A DNA stretch of 39,610 nt from Clostridiales bacterium (GTDB lineage Bacteria; Bacillota; Clostridia; Lachnospirales; WQUN01): positions 1-39,610 of the forward strand of contig JAISVZ010000027.1 in assembly GCA_031271295.1 (NCBI GenBank), given 5' to 3'. Both the position numbers and the translations under genes were made by a program. The notes beneath the pieces were generated by a model. It saw only the letters and a list, made by a program, of their open reading frames with translations. It was not told the DNA's origin and made no database searches. This document shows positions 1 through 7,875 of the stretch, in pieces. How positions within the stretch are numbered: the first letter of the stretch is position 1; the number at the start of each line of letters is the position of its first letter.

Positions 1-37
1 AAAACAAAATGGCATTAAGGTAAATCGCAAAAAAATA

Positions 38-82
38 GAAAATAGACTTTCGGAATTTCTATCATTCTATCATTCTATTTTC
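38..82. repeat. Short inverted repeat with internal tandem repeat
   Basis: GAAAATAGA at 38-46 is matched by TCTATTTTC at 74-82. Between them a TTCTATCAT unit is repeated about two and a half times. It could fold as an AT-rich hairpin. No gene in view uses it, and it may end a gene lying left of the window. Confidence 0.35.
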
Positions 83-87
83 CATTT

Positions 88-333
88 TTAGTTTTGAAAG
101 GTATAAGTCAGCACTATAACGAGCGGGCAATTTAGGTAACGTAAAAATTCCGCGCTCACCCTGCCGCCTGCAAAGAACATGCTGATGGCTTCGGCGTAGG
201 TTATATCGAACAGCATGATTGTGCCACGCGGCGGGAAACAATTTTCACCGTCAAAAAAATAATCTCTGTAGTATACCGGGGGCGAAAATTGGTTCGCCAG
301 AGCAGCGAGAAGAATATTTTTGAGCGCACTGCG
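88..333 (-). pseudogene. Open frame without start, possible gene relic
   Basis: The minus strand is open for 81 codons, from a stop at 334-336 to TAA at 88-90, with no convincing start codon or ribosome site. The translation looks protein-like rather than random (…YYRDYFFDGENCFPPRG… then …ITYAEAISMFFAGG…). I do not recognise a family. The 14-bp inverted repeat at 316-373 overlaps its upstream end, so a small insertion may have broken an older gene. It could equally be a chance frame in a non-coding region; the call is weak. Confidence 0.25.
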
Positions 334-373
334 TTAACATAAAACTCTTCATTAACTTGGTGCGCTCAAAAAT
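316..373. repeat. 14-bp perfect inverted repeat, possible small insertion
   Basis: ATTTTTGAGCGCAC at 316-329 is perfectly complementary to GTGCGCTCAAAAAT at 360-373. A 30-nt loop separates them and itself holds GTTAAC / ATTAAC near its two ends. There is no T-run outside the stem as in a terminator. Its position at the broken upstream end of the 88-333 open frame suggests a small palindromic insertion, but no second copy is visible in this window. Confidence 0.55.
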
Positions 374-675
374 GTTCTGAAGCGTCAGGTGGCACATTGC
401 TGGGCGATATAATTTGCGCCGAAGCCCTCCTGTAACCCCTTATAGAGCAGTCACAAAAATCGCGGGTAGTTATTAGCGATTTAATATTAGTGGGTAGTTA
501 TCAACATTCCGTTCTGGGCAGCGCATAGTCAAATTGTCAAAAACGGAAAAATGAAATTAGACAGCCTATTATTCAAAAGGTGAAACAATTGTGCAGGTGA
601 TGCAACCAATAATTTTTAAATGCACCTTTTACAATCGGCGATTTTTCAAACGAATTTATTCCTTCTAAGAAACTC
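374..675. other. Non-coding stretch, nothing recognised
   Basis: I see no convincing gene, RNA or repeat here. It contains two loose copies of GGGTAGTTAT (about 464 and 502) and AT-rich sequence leading into the promoter at 676. Confidence 0.4.
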
Positions 676-705
676 TTGCGTAACAGTTATTAACAGCGTT
701 ATAAT
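676..705 (+). promoter_or_regulatory. Sigma-A-type promoter for the Rpn gene
   Basis: TTGCGT at 676-681 and TATAAT at 700-705 are separated by 18 nt. They lie about 30 nt upstream of the ATG at 735, a normal arrangement for a housekeeping promoter with a short leader. Confidence 0.5.
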
Positions 706-734
706 TAGGATAAGAAAAGGCGGGTGACGAGTGC

Positions 735-1508
735 ATGTTAAGCAAAACGGAAGATATTATTATGAAAAGCATTATGGAGCTTTTTAAGGGCGATGCCATT
801 AAGTTCTTCGGAGTGGATAAAAAAATTGTTTCGGTGGAACGAACGGAGTTTACGCAAATAAAGGCAAGCCAAAAAACCGATGACTGGATGCTTATAGCGG
901 AGGATGGTTCATACATCCACGTTGAGTTTCAAACTACATATAGCTTGGAAGATTTGTCCCGGTTTATGTTATCTGACGCGATGCTGTACTTTAAAGAACG
1001 AAAACCAATAAAAACGATTGTGGTTTACTCCTCGGACATAAAGGAAACAATAACCGCAATTGACGCGGGCGCACTGCAATACGGCGTGGAAGCGTTTTAC
1101 ATGGTTAAGCTTAACGGCGATAAGGCGCATGAGGAAATTAAAGCAAAAATAGATGCAGGAGCTGAACTGACGAAGCAGGATTTAATGTCAATAGTATTCC
1201 TGCCTATGATGAAAAGTGAATTTGATAAGGTTAAAAGTCTGGAACGGTCTATATTGCTTTCCAAAGAAATAAAAACCGAAACCATGCAGGCGCAAATTCA
1301 AGCCATGATTGAGCTACTGGCAGAAAAGTTCGTAAAGGACGAAAATCTTATTGTTAATTTCAAAAAAATGAAAACCACCAGCGCCTTTTTTAATACGCAA
1401 GGCTGCGGTGGTTTTTTAACAGTAGAGCTTTACTACTCAAACATATTTTGGTATATTACATCAAGCGAACCGAACATTACAAAAATCTTTTTTACGGAGG
1501 CATTTTAA
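735..1508 (+). CDS. Rpn-family (PD-(D/E)XK) nuclease/transposase-like protein, abnormal C-terminus
   Basis: The N-terminal part (residues about 20-140) has the Rpn/YhgA-like pattern of recombination-promoting nucleases: a core beta strand ending in VEFQ (near residue 75), an LxRFxLSDAMLYF helix and a TIVVYSSD strand. These proteins are PD-(D/E)XK DNA endonucleases, often multicopy in Clostridia. The start is ATG 735, after GGGTGACGAG. Residues after about 212 (KKMKTTSAFF…) are suspicious. They are encoded across a strong intrinsic terminator (1371-1417) and a likely promoter for the next gene. The usual Lys/Glu-rich, repeat-like tail of the family is absent. The real gene probably lost its 3' end and now reads through non-coding DNA to a stop touching the next gene. 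Function may be lost. Confidence 0.6.
   Translation: MLSKTEDIIMKSIMELFKGDAIKFFGVDKKIVSVERTEFTQIKASQKTDDWMLIAEDGSYIHVEFQTTYSLEDLSRFMLSDAMLYFKERKPIKTIVVYSSDIKETITAIDAGALQYGVEAFYMVKLNGDKAHEEIKAKIDAGAELTKQDLMSIVFLPMMKSEFDKVKSLERSILLSKEIKTETMQAQIQAMIELLAEKFVKDENLIVNFKKMKTTSAFFNTQGCGGFLTVELYYSNIFWYITSSEPNITKIFFTEAF
1371..1417 (+). terminator. Intrinsic terminator inside the 3' part of the Rpn frame
   Basis: AAAACCACC at 1371-1379 pairs with GGTGGTTTT at 1407-1415. An inner stem GCCTT/AAGGC lies between them, and T6 follows. This is a textbook rho-independent terminator, although the reading frame runs straight through it. Confidence 0.7.
1429..1457 (+). promoter_or_regulatory. Probable promoter of the MutS-like gene
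   Basis: TTTACT at 1429-1434, 17-nt spacer, TATATT at 1452-1457, about 50 nt before the TTG start at 1509. It sits between a terminator and the next gene, inside the tail of the Rpn frame, which argues that this tail is not truly coding. Confidence 0.4.
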
Positions 1509-3278
1509 TTGCGGAATAAATACCTTTCAATTATCAGCGAGCACGAAGCAAAGCTTAAAAAAGTGCGCGGAATTTTCTCTCTATTAGGGTACGGCAAGCT
1601 GTTTTTTATACTGCTTACGGGGTTTTTAATTTTTTCCGTGGTAACGGAGGGTTTCTCCGCCGTTATAATTATTTCGGCGGTGTTATCTTTTGCCGTTTTA
1701 GCGGCGCTTTGGGTTTTTCATAACAATTTGCAGGAAAGCATGAATTATTCCAACGGAATAATAGAAATTTGCAACCGCCAAACCGACAGGATTAACGGAA
1801 AGTGGGCTTCGTTTAAAGACGACGGAGCCCAGTTTTTAGACTCGGACCATCTCTATGCCGCAGACCTTGATATTGTCGGCGCAAAATCGCTGTTTCAACT
1901 TTTAAACACAACGGGTACCTGGCACGGGCGGCAGTTTTTTTCGGAGGATTTGCTGCGCCCCGCATATAACCGCGAGGAGATATTAATAAGGCAGGAAGCA
2001 ATTGCGGAACTTTCCGCCGATACGCGGTTTTCATGCAAAATACAGTATCACCTCTCAAAAATAGGCGTAAATCCCGCCGCAGTTAAGCTTGCAGAGGAAT
2101 TAAAGGAAGAAACACCGTTTATTGAAAACGCCGTTTTGCGGTTCTTACTGTCATATGTGCCGGCGCTGACATGCGTTTTTCTTGCCGTAATATTCATTTT
2201 TAAATTGGAAACGCTGTATATCACAGGTGCGGCCGCAGCTTTCGCTCAGGCTCTTGTTTGGGTATTAACCCTGCCGAAAACTCACGCTTATTTGGGCGCG
2301 GCCGCAGGTTTGCCGTACAAACTTAGCGATTACGCCGCCGCAATTAGCCTCATTACAGGCAAGGAATTTAAATCCGAAAAATTGAATCAAATTAAAGAAC
2401 AGCTTGTTTCTGCGGAAAAAGGGTTTAAGTGGCTTGGGCGAATCGCTGATAAGCTAAACATAAGGCAAATTGCTGTTTTGTATTATATTTTTAATATCCT
2501 GCTTTTGTGGGATTTGGAGTGCGCGTTTTCACTTCGTGAGTGGAAAAAAAAATACGCGCTTTTATCCGAAAAATGGTTCGCCTCTATTGGGGAATTTGAG
2601 AGCTTGCTTTCGTTTTCGCATTTGCCCAATATCTGCGCTGGTACTTGTATGCCGGAAATAATTGCCGGGGAAAAAATTATTAACGCCGAATTAACAGGCC
2701 ACCCGCTTTTGGCAAACGAAAAAAGGGTATGCAACGATTTTAACTTTAACGGCAATATTCTTATAATATCCGGCTCCAATATGTCCGGCAAAACCACGTT
2801 TTTGCGAACCGTTGGCATAAACCTTGTGCTTGCCAAGTGCGGAAGTTTTGTATGCGCAAAACGGTTTGCCTGTTCCGTTTTCGAACCCGCCGCTTCCATG
2901 CGTATAACCGACGATTTAAACGAAGGATTATCCACATTTTACGCGGAACTTAAACGAATTAAAAAAATTATAGACACGGCGAAGGGTCAAACCAACATGC
3001 TGTTTTTAATCGACGAAATTTTCAGAGGCACAAATTCTGTGGATAGGCTGTACGGCGCGAAAACGGTACTTAGTAAACTTCACGGTATAAACGCCGCCGG
3101 GCTTATTTCCACCCACGATTTGGAGCTTTGCGAACTGGCGGAAATGTACCAAAGGGTTGAAAATTTCAGTTTTTCCGAAACTTATGAAGGCGGCAAAATA
3201 ATTTTCGATTATAAAATACGCGGCGGAAAATCCACTACCACAAACGCAAAGTATCTTATGGAAATGGTGGGAATCTAA
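1509..3278 (+). CDS. MutS-family ATPase with N-terminal membrane segments
   Basis: This is a 589-residue protein with a MutS ABC-type ATPase domain at its C-terminus. It has a P-loop GSNMSGKTT (about 422-430), Walker B FLIDEIFRGTNS (about 499-510) and the H-loop ISTHD (about 533-537). The middle (about 120-380) matches the lever/core helices of MutS. There is no mismatch-binding domain I and no HTH. Hydrophobic segments at about 30-70 and 212-255 predict two membrane hairpins. The family is the short, membrane-bound MutS-like proteins of Firmicutes, whose role is not established; they are not the canonical mismatch sensor. The start is TTG 1509, fixed by GGAGG at 1497-1501. The gene appears to have its own promoter. 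Confidence 0.8.
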   Translation: MRNKYLSIISEHEAKLKKVRGIFSLLGYGKLFFILLTGFLIFSVVTEGFSAVIIISAVLSFAVLAALWVFHNNLQESMNYSNGIIEICNRQTDRINGKWASFKDDGAQFLDSDHLYAADLDIVGAKSLFQLLNTTGTWHGRQFFSEDLLRPAYNREEILIRQEAIAELSADTRFSCKIQYHLSKIGVNPAAVKLAEELKEETPFIENAVLRFLLSYVPALTCVFLAVIFIFKLETLYITGAAAAFAQALVWVLTLPKTHAYLGAAAGLPYKLSDYAAAISLITGKEFKSEKLNQIKEQLVSAEKGFKWLGRIADKLNIRQIAVLYYIFNILLLWDLECAFSLREWKKKYALLSEKWFASIGEFESLLSFSHLPNICAGTCMPEIIAGEKIINAELTGHPLLANEKRVCNDFNFNGNILIISGSNMSGKTTFLRTVGINLVLAKCGSFVCAKRFACSVFEPAASMRITDDLNEGLSTFYAELKRIKKIIDTAKGQTNMLFLIDEIFRGTNSVDRLYGAKTVLSKLHGINAAGLISTHDLELCELAEMYQRVENFSFSETYEGGKIIFDYKIRGGKSTTTNAKYLMEMVGI

Positions 3279-3349
3279 AATTCCGTTTTTGTTGACATAA
3301 CGAATCAAACATATTACGCTTATGGCTATAACCGAAAGGAGTTGAAAAT

Positions 3350-4912
3350 ATGGGCAAATATCTGCTTGCGATAGACGGCGGAACGGGCAGCATCCGTTCC
3401 TGTTTGTTCGATTACGACGGCCGCCAAATATGCATAGCGTCAAGAGAATGGGTTCATTTGCAGGATCCGCGTTACCCCGGTTCGATGGATTTTGATTGCG
3501 CTAAGAATTGGGAGCTTACCAAGCAAACCATAGCGGAGGTTCTGGAAACAGCCGGAATTGATTCATCCGAAATTACGGCTATAGCCGCATCATCCATGCG
3601 CGAGGGCATTGTTTTGTACGATGAGGATAACCGCGAAATATTTTCCTGCGCCAACGTGGACGCGCGCGCTTCGGCGCAAGGCCCCGAGCTAAAGGAAAAA
3701 GTGCCGGGCATTGAGGAGGAAATATACAGAATTTCCGGGCAAACATTTTCCCTTGGGGCTATTGTGCGCCTTTTGTGGGTTAAAAACAACGCGCCGGAAA
3801 TTTACGAAAAAACCAAAAAGATGACCATGCTGAACGACTGGCTTACGTTTAAGTTAACCGGCATTTTATCCTCCGAACCGTCCAACGGCTGCACAACGGG
3901 AATGTTCGATATTAAAAAGCGCGTTTGGGACACCGGAATTTTAGAAAAATGCTCCCTAAAGCCTGATATTTACGCTCCCGTTTACGAATGCGGGGAAAAA
4001 ATAGGTTACATATCGAACGAATGCGCGGCGGAAACGGGGTTATCCGTAACAACGGCGGTTGTTTCGGGCGGCGGGGACGCGCAGCTTGGCGCTGTGGGCG
4101 TAGGCGTTGTTTCGGAAAAACAAAACGCCATATTCGGCGGGAGTTTTTGGCAGGTGGAAAGCAACACCGAAACGCCGAAAATTGATGCTAAGTGCAGGCT
4201 AAAGGTTAACTGCCACGCCGTAAAGGGCATGTGGCAGTACGAGGCTATCGCGTTTTATCCCGGCCTTGTTATGAAGTGGTACCGCGACGCGTTTTGCGGC
4301 CACGAGAAAAAAATTGCCGCCGAAACCGGAATAAGCGTGTACGCGCAAATGGAAAAGGAAGCGGAAAAAGTTCCGGCGGGATGCTACGGAATGCTGTGCG
4401 CGTTTTCCGATGTTATGAATTATATTCAGTGGAAGCACGCTTCGCCAACCTTTATGGGTTTTGGGCTGGACGCCGAAAAGTTTAACCGCTATACGTTTTA
4501 CCGGGCGATAATGGAAAACGCCGCGTACATAAGCCGGGGGCATTTGGAACTGATACGCGAGGTTACCGGCAATTACCCGCAGAGCGTAATTTTCGCGAAC
4601 GGCTCGTCTAAAAGCAAATTGTGGTGCCAAATTTTAGCGGACGTATTAAACGTTACGGTAAAGGTTCCGGTAGTTAGGGAAGCAACGGCGCTTGGCGCGG
4701 CAATTTGCGCCGGAGTTGGCGCGGGCGTATATGCGAACGTTGCGCAGGCTTGCGAAAGGGTTGTAAAATTAGCCGAAGAATATTTGCCGAACGCGGATAA
4801 CGCCGGGGTATACGCAGATATGTACGCAAAGTGGCGCAAGGCTTACAAAGCGCAGCTTGCGCTTGCCGACAGCGGAGTTTTGCCGCACATGTGGAAAGCG
4901 CCGGGTTTGTAG
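3350..4912 (+). CDS. lsrK: Autoinducer-2 kinase (LsrK), FGGY family
   Basis: LsrK phosphorylates AI-2 (DPD) in the cytoplasm, trapping it and starting its breakdown. The 520-residue protein follows E. coli LsrK closely over its whole length: AIDGGTGSIRSCLFD at the N-terminus, SSMREGIVLY (about residues 84-93), CANVDARA, SNGCTTGMFD, VSGGGDAQLG, REATALGAA and the ending LWKAPGL-type WKAPGL. Length and ends are normal. ATG 3350 follows AAAGGAG. TTGACA at 3293-3298 may belong to its promoter, but the -10 is poor. It is followed by a cupin and lsrF. No lsrACDB transporter or LsrR is in view, so uptake and control must be encoded elsewhere. Confidence 0.9.
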   Translation: MGKYLLAIDGGTGSIRSCLFDYDGRQICIASREWVHLQDPRYPGSMDFDCAKNWELTKQTIAEVLETAGIDSSEITAIAASSMREGIVLYDEDNREIFSCANVDARASAQGPELKEKVPGIEEEIYRISGQTFSLGAIVRLLWVKNNAPEIYEKTKKMTMLNDWLTFKLTGILSSEPSNGCTTGMFDIKKRVWDTGILEKCSLKPDIYAPVYECGEKIGYISNECAAETGLSVTTAVVSGGGDAQLGAVGVGVVSEKQNAIFGGSFWQVESNTETPKIDAKCRLKVNCHAVKGMWQYEAIAFYPGLVMKWYRDAFCGHEKKIAAETGISVYAQMEKEAEKVPAGCYGMLCAFSDVMNYIQWKHASPTFMGFGLDAEKFNRYTFYRAIMENAAYISRGHLELIREVTGNYPQSVIFANGSSKSKLWCQILADVLNVTVKVPVVREATALGAAICAGVGAGVYANVAQACERVVKLAEEYLPNADNAGVYADMYAKWRKAYKAQLALADSGVLPHMWKAPGL

Positions 4913-4987
4913 GAAAAACTAATTGAATGGCTGGTCGCGCGGAAGTACGCTACGCTACTCGCCCATGCAACCAAAGGAGAGATCATT

Positions 4988-5323
4988 ATGTTTATAATTA
5001 ACGAAAACGAAAAAGAGTACCGCTTTGGGGATTCGGGCCCAAAATATCTGCTTAACGGGCCGAGGCTTAGAACCGGCGTTGTCCGCTTAAAAAAGGATGA
5101 GGATTTTAAAGGGCATTACCATAAAATAATGGAGGAAAACTTTTTCATTTTAGAAGGCGAAATAGAATTTGTTGTGGACGGCGTCAGCTGTATTTGCAAA
5201 AAGGGCGACCTTATCCATATTGAACCGCACGAAAAGCATTATTTAAAAAATGTGTACGACGGCGCCTCGCTTGCGGTGTTTATATTAGGCCCGGCGGCGG
5301 AGAACGATAAGTACGAGGATTAA
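4988..5323 (+). CDS. Small single-domain cupin protein
   Basis: The 111-residue protein has the two cupin motifs: HYHKIMEENFFILEGE (about residues 40-55), with His/His/Glu metal ligands, and GDLIHIEPHEKHYLKN (about 74-89), with the last His ligand. It is probably a cytoplasmic metal-dependent isomerase, dioxygenase or small-molecule binder. ATG 4988 follows AAAGGAGAG. It sits between lsrK and lsrF with short gaps, the place where enteric bacteria carry lsrG in the same pathway. LsrG isomerises phospho-AI-2 but has a different fold (ABM ferredoxin-like). I infer that this cupin does the LsrG step or a side step; family membership is clear, the substrate is not. Confidence 0.75.
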   Translation: MFIINENEKEYRFGDSGPKYLLNGPRLRTGVVRLKKDEDFKGHYHKIMEENFFILEGEIEFVVDGVSCICKKGDLIHIEPHEKHYLKNVYDGASLAVFILGPAAENDKYED

Positions 5324-5380
5324 ACGGGCGCGGCAAGCAATTGCGCAAGGCACGATTTTATTAATGAAAGGAAGAGATTT

Positions 5381-6259
5381 ATGGCGGATGCCACCGGAAA
5401 CAAAATAGCGAAGAATTATTACTTAGACACACCCGCACAAAAAACGGGCTTTCACGTAAAAGGAATGAACCATGCCGATTGGGGCATGAAGGACCGGCTT
5501 TCAAGAATTTTTAGCAAAACAAGCGGCAACACGCTAATGCTCGCTTTCGACCACGGGTACCTTATGGGTTCCACCGCGGGGTTGGAACGGCTGGATATTG
5601 TTATTCCGCAGCTGGCAAACGATATTGACGTTTTTATGGCAACACGCGGTGCGCTTCGCACCTGCGTACCTCCGGACTATAACAAAGCTGTGGCGCTTCG
5701 CGTAAGCGCCGGTTCCACCGTTGCGGTAGACGATGTTACCCACGAGTTTTTAGGGGTTGATATAAATGACGCTCTGCGCCTTAACGCCTCGTGTATCGCG
5801 GTTCAAACATTTGTTGGCGTACAGGGCGAAGAAAAAAAATCCCTCAAAAATTTAAGCGGCGCGGTTAATATGGGAAGTAAGTACTCCATACCGGTACTCG
5901 GCGTTGTTGCCGTGGGAAAATCAATGCAGCGCGACACAAAGTTTTTCCTGCTTGCCACGCGCGTTTTAGCGGAACTTGGCGCGTCTGTTGTAAAAACTTA
6001 TTACTGCGAGGATTTTGAAAAGGTAACGGCGGCGTGCCCCGTGCCGATTGTTGTTGCGGGCGGCAAAAAACTTCCGGAAAACGAAGCGCTGACGCTGGCT
6101 TATAAAGCTATCAGCGAAGGAGCGAACGGCGTGGATATGGGGCGCAATATATTCCAAGCCGAAAACCCGGCGGCAATGGCAAAGGCAGTGCGTAAAATTG
6201 TGCACGAAAACTATACGGACGCGACGGCATACGAGTTTTACAAGGACATAATAAAATAG
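5381..6259 (+). CDS. lsrF: LsrF: 3-hydroxy-5-phosphonooxypentane-2,4-dione thiolase
   Basis: LsrF is a class I aldolase-fold thiolase that transfers the acetyl group from the phospho-AI-2 derivative to CoA, completing AI-2 degradation. The 292-residue sequence tracks E. coli LsrF from end to end: DWGMKDRLSRIF, MLAFDHGYLMG (about residues 51-61), ATRGALRTCVPP, the lysine in VVKTYYCEDF (expected Schiff-base Lys), PIVVAGGKKLPE and GANGVDMGRNIFQ near the C-terminus (phosphate site). ATG 5381 follows GAAAGGAAG. It is the last gene of the lsrK-cupin-lsrF set, and a strong terminator follows 5 nt after the stop. Confidence 0.92.
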   Translation: MADATGNKIAKNYYLDTPAQKTGFHVKGMNHADWGMKDRLSRIFSKTSGNTLMLAFDHGYLMGSTAGLERLDIVIPQLANDIDVFMATRGALRTCVPPDYNKAVALRVSAGSTVAVDDVTHEFLGVDINDALRLNASCIAVQTFVGVQGEEKKSLKNLSGAVNMGSKYSIPVLGVVAVGKSMQRDTKFFLLATRVLAELGASVVKTYYCEDFEKVTAACPVPIVVAGGKKLPENEALTLAYKAISEGANGVDMGRNIFQAENPAAMAKAVRKIVHENYTDATAYEFYKDIIK

Positions 6260-6264
6260 CTATT

Positions 6265-6294
6265 AAAAAGCCGCTCCTGCCGGAGCGGCTTTTT
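6265..6294. terminator. Bidirectional intrinsic terminator
   Basis: AAAAAGCCGCTCC at 6265-6277, loop TGCC, GGAGCGGCTTTTT at 6282-6294. The A and T flanks allow it to end lsrF on the plus strand and the convergent Met-rich gene on the minus strand, whose stop is only 6 nt away. Confidence 0.9.
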
Positions 6295-6300
6295 AACTTA

Positions 6301-6441
6301 TCATTCGGACATCATTCCGTATTTTCCGCCGCCCTGCATCATCATAAGCATAAGCAGAAGCATCATATTCTCAGAGCCGCCGCCCTGCATCATCATCATA
6401 AGTACAATCATCATCATAGGGTTGTTCATAATTGCGGACAT
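6301..6441 (-). CDS. Methionine-rich 46-residue protein with two MMMQGGG repeats
   Basis: This is a small gene. ATG at 6441-6439 is preceded by GGAGGAACGAAG, an excellent ribosome site with 7-nt spacing, and TGA at 6303-6301 lies just before a terminator. The product is 46 residues, 17 of them Met (37%). It contains a tandem pattern, LMMMMQGGGSEN then LMMMQGGGKYG (about residues 14-40), starts MSAIMNNP and ends GMMSE. The Met/Leu/Ile/Val runs are long enough for a short membrane or amphipathic helix, and the Gly-rich turns separate two such helices. Codons are plain and the frame is clean. I know no family. Dense Met clusters can bind Cu(I)/Ag(I) or coat a flexible hydrophobic surface, but that is speculation. 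It lies about 100 nt downstream of the HD gene on the same strand. Confidence 0.65.
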   Translation of the reverse strand: MSAIMNNPMMMIVLMMMMQGGGSENMMLLLMLMMMQGGGKYGMMSE

Positions 6442-6541
6442 CTTCGTTCCTCCAATTTTCCAATCTTACTTGCATATTATGAGGAAAGCGGGGGAATATT
6501 GACTTGTCTTTTAAAATTATATTGGAGAACAACCTGTAAAG

Positions 6542-7063
6542 TTAACGCGCGTACCCTTTACCGCCGAAAAGCCACTTAACTTTTGAAACGCCGGTTTTAA
6601 TCTTTACTCCGTAATAATTCATAACCTCGCAGCCCGCGCAAATTTTGTCCGTAAACGAAACAACGTAGGATTCTTTGTATCTTGGAAACGCTATAGTAAT
6701 AGGCCACATATGCTTAACTATCGCGTCCTCTTCTATCGCATTTAAATTTGTAATTTCCCTTGCGTTTTTTAGAGCTACCTGCGGGTGAGCCTTTGCGTGG
6801 TGCCCTTCCGGGCGTTTTTCCACACGCCAATCGTACAGGTAAAAGTCGTGCAGTAAACCCGCTCGCGCCGCCGCTTTGTAATTCCATCCAAATTTTTTAC
6901 ACACTCTGTAGCTGTAATAAGATACATTTAAGCAGTGCTTAAGGCGGCTCGTATTTAAATGCTGCGAAAAATCCGCTAACTTTTGAACTTCAGGCAAATC
7001 CGCCAAATCCTCCACACAGTTGTTGAACATCTCACGCTTAGAATTAGCTTTCGCTTTACCCAT
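6542..7063 (-). CDS. HD-domain phosphohydrolase-like protein
   Basis: The 173-residue protein has an HD signature: LKHCLNVSYYSYRV (His near residue 43), AGLLHDFYLYD (His-Asp near 72-73) and a later IVKHMWP His. This suggests a metal-dependent phosphohydrolase of uncharacterised substrate. Such short HD proteins often act on nucleotides or second messengers. The C-terminus (KWLFGGKGYAR) is basic. It starts at ATG 7063, 6 nt after the upstream gene's stop, with GGAGGT overlapping that stop. The two genes are therefore translationally close and likely co-transcribed. Confidence 0.75.
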   Translation of the reverse strand: MGKAKANSKREMFNNCVEDLADLPEVQKLADFSQHLNTSRLKHCLNVSYYSYRVCKKFGWNYKAAARAGLLHDFYLYDWRVEKRPEGHHAKAHPQVALKNAREITNLNAIEEDAIVKHMWPITIAFPRYKESYVVSFTDKICAGCEVMNYYGVKIKTGVSKVKWLFGGKGYAR

Positions 7064-7069
7064 TCTATG

Positions 7070-7735
7070 TTATACCTCCAGTTCGAAATCGTCGGGGTTC
7101 TTGTCCATTTCCGGACGGTATTTCTTGAATATCCGCATAAAAAAGTAAGCCGCAGCGTAAGAGTATAAGCCCGCCGCAAAGATGTATAAAATAGGATCTG
7201 TGAAAAGCGGAGCTATTACAATGGTCAAAAACAACGCCGCAAGTAAAATTGTTGTTGGCAGATGCTTGTGCAGCATTAAAAGCGTGGTTTTAATAAGCAT
7301 TTTACCGTGGATATCGAAGCGCGAAATAATCGGAAATACATACAGCATGAAGAAAATAAGCTCAAAGGCGAACATAAGCTGCAAAATATAGAGAATTGAC
7401 TTGTAGGTATCCGGCAGATCAAGGCTTGCAGAAAGCCCAGGTTCACGCATAATATATATGTTTATCGCCAATATTATGCCTATAACCATAATACAGAGCC
7501 AAACCAAAGTGGATTGCTTAAAATTGCTTTTAAAGCTCTGCCAAAAATCCTTCGTGATATAGCCTTCTTTTTTGGAAATTCGCCTTGTGGTAATGTAGTA
7601 TAAGGCAGTGGTGGACGCCCCTATAGTTACTATGGGCAAAGAAAAAAGAAGCCATAAAAAACTGAGCGCCATAATATCCCACAAAACTGTCCCGAATTTG
7701 TAAAAAGGACCGTCGATATTAAAAAAGCCACCCAC
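7070..7735 (-). CDS. YesL-family (DUF624) integral membrane protein
   Basis: The protein has about 221 residues. It opens with the family signature MGGFFNIDGPFYKFG, then shows hydrophobic segments at about 17-45 (with LPIVTIGASTTALYY), 75-100, 115-140, 155-180 and 185-205, predicting five or so membrane helices. YesL/DUF624 proteins are membrane proteins of unknown function, often near sugar ABC transporters. I chose GTG 7735 over the upstream ATG 7750. GGAGGT at 7747-7742 lies 6 nt before the GTG, whereas the ATG abuts it and has no ribosome site of its own. It is the first gene of a short minus-strand group with the HD protein. Confidence 0.85.
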   Translation of the reverse strand: MGGFFNIDGPFYKFGTVLWDIMALSFLWLLFSLPIVTIGASTTALYYITTRRISKKEGYITKDFWQSFKSNFKQSTLVWLCIMVIGIILAINIYIMREPGLSASLDLPDTYKSILYILQLMFAFELIFFMLYVFPIISRFDIHGKMLIKTTLLMLHKHLPTTILLAALFLTIVIAPLFTDPILYIFAAGLYSYAAAYFFMRIFKKYRPEMDKNPDDFELEV

Positions 7736-7846
7736 GGCAAGACCTCCCATTTGATGTATTTAATATTTGCAAGAACCTCACGCTTCATTATACATTAACC
7801 GCAGAAAAGAGCAAGAAAAAATTTTTTTCGGGATCAAAATAAATTT

Positions 7847-7875
7847 TTGATTTATCAATAACAGTATGCTATACT
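7847..7875 (+). promoter_or_regulatory. Promoter of the amino-acid ABC transporter operon
   Basis: TTGATT at 7847-7852, 17-nt spacer, TATACT at 7870-7875. The predicted start near 7882 leaves a leader of about 90 nt. This leader contains GTACATT (7905-7911) complementary to AATGTAC (7941-7947), so a structured 5' end is possible. Confidence 0.65.

Noticed and set aside
4199-4630. 143-codon minus-strand frame in lsrK
   Set aside because: Shadow of lsrK codons; the plus strand matches LsrK end to end.
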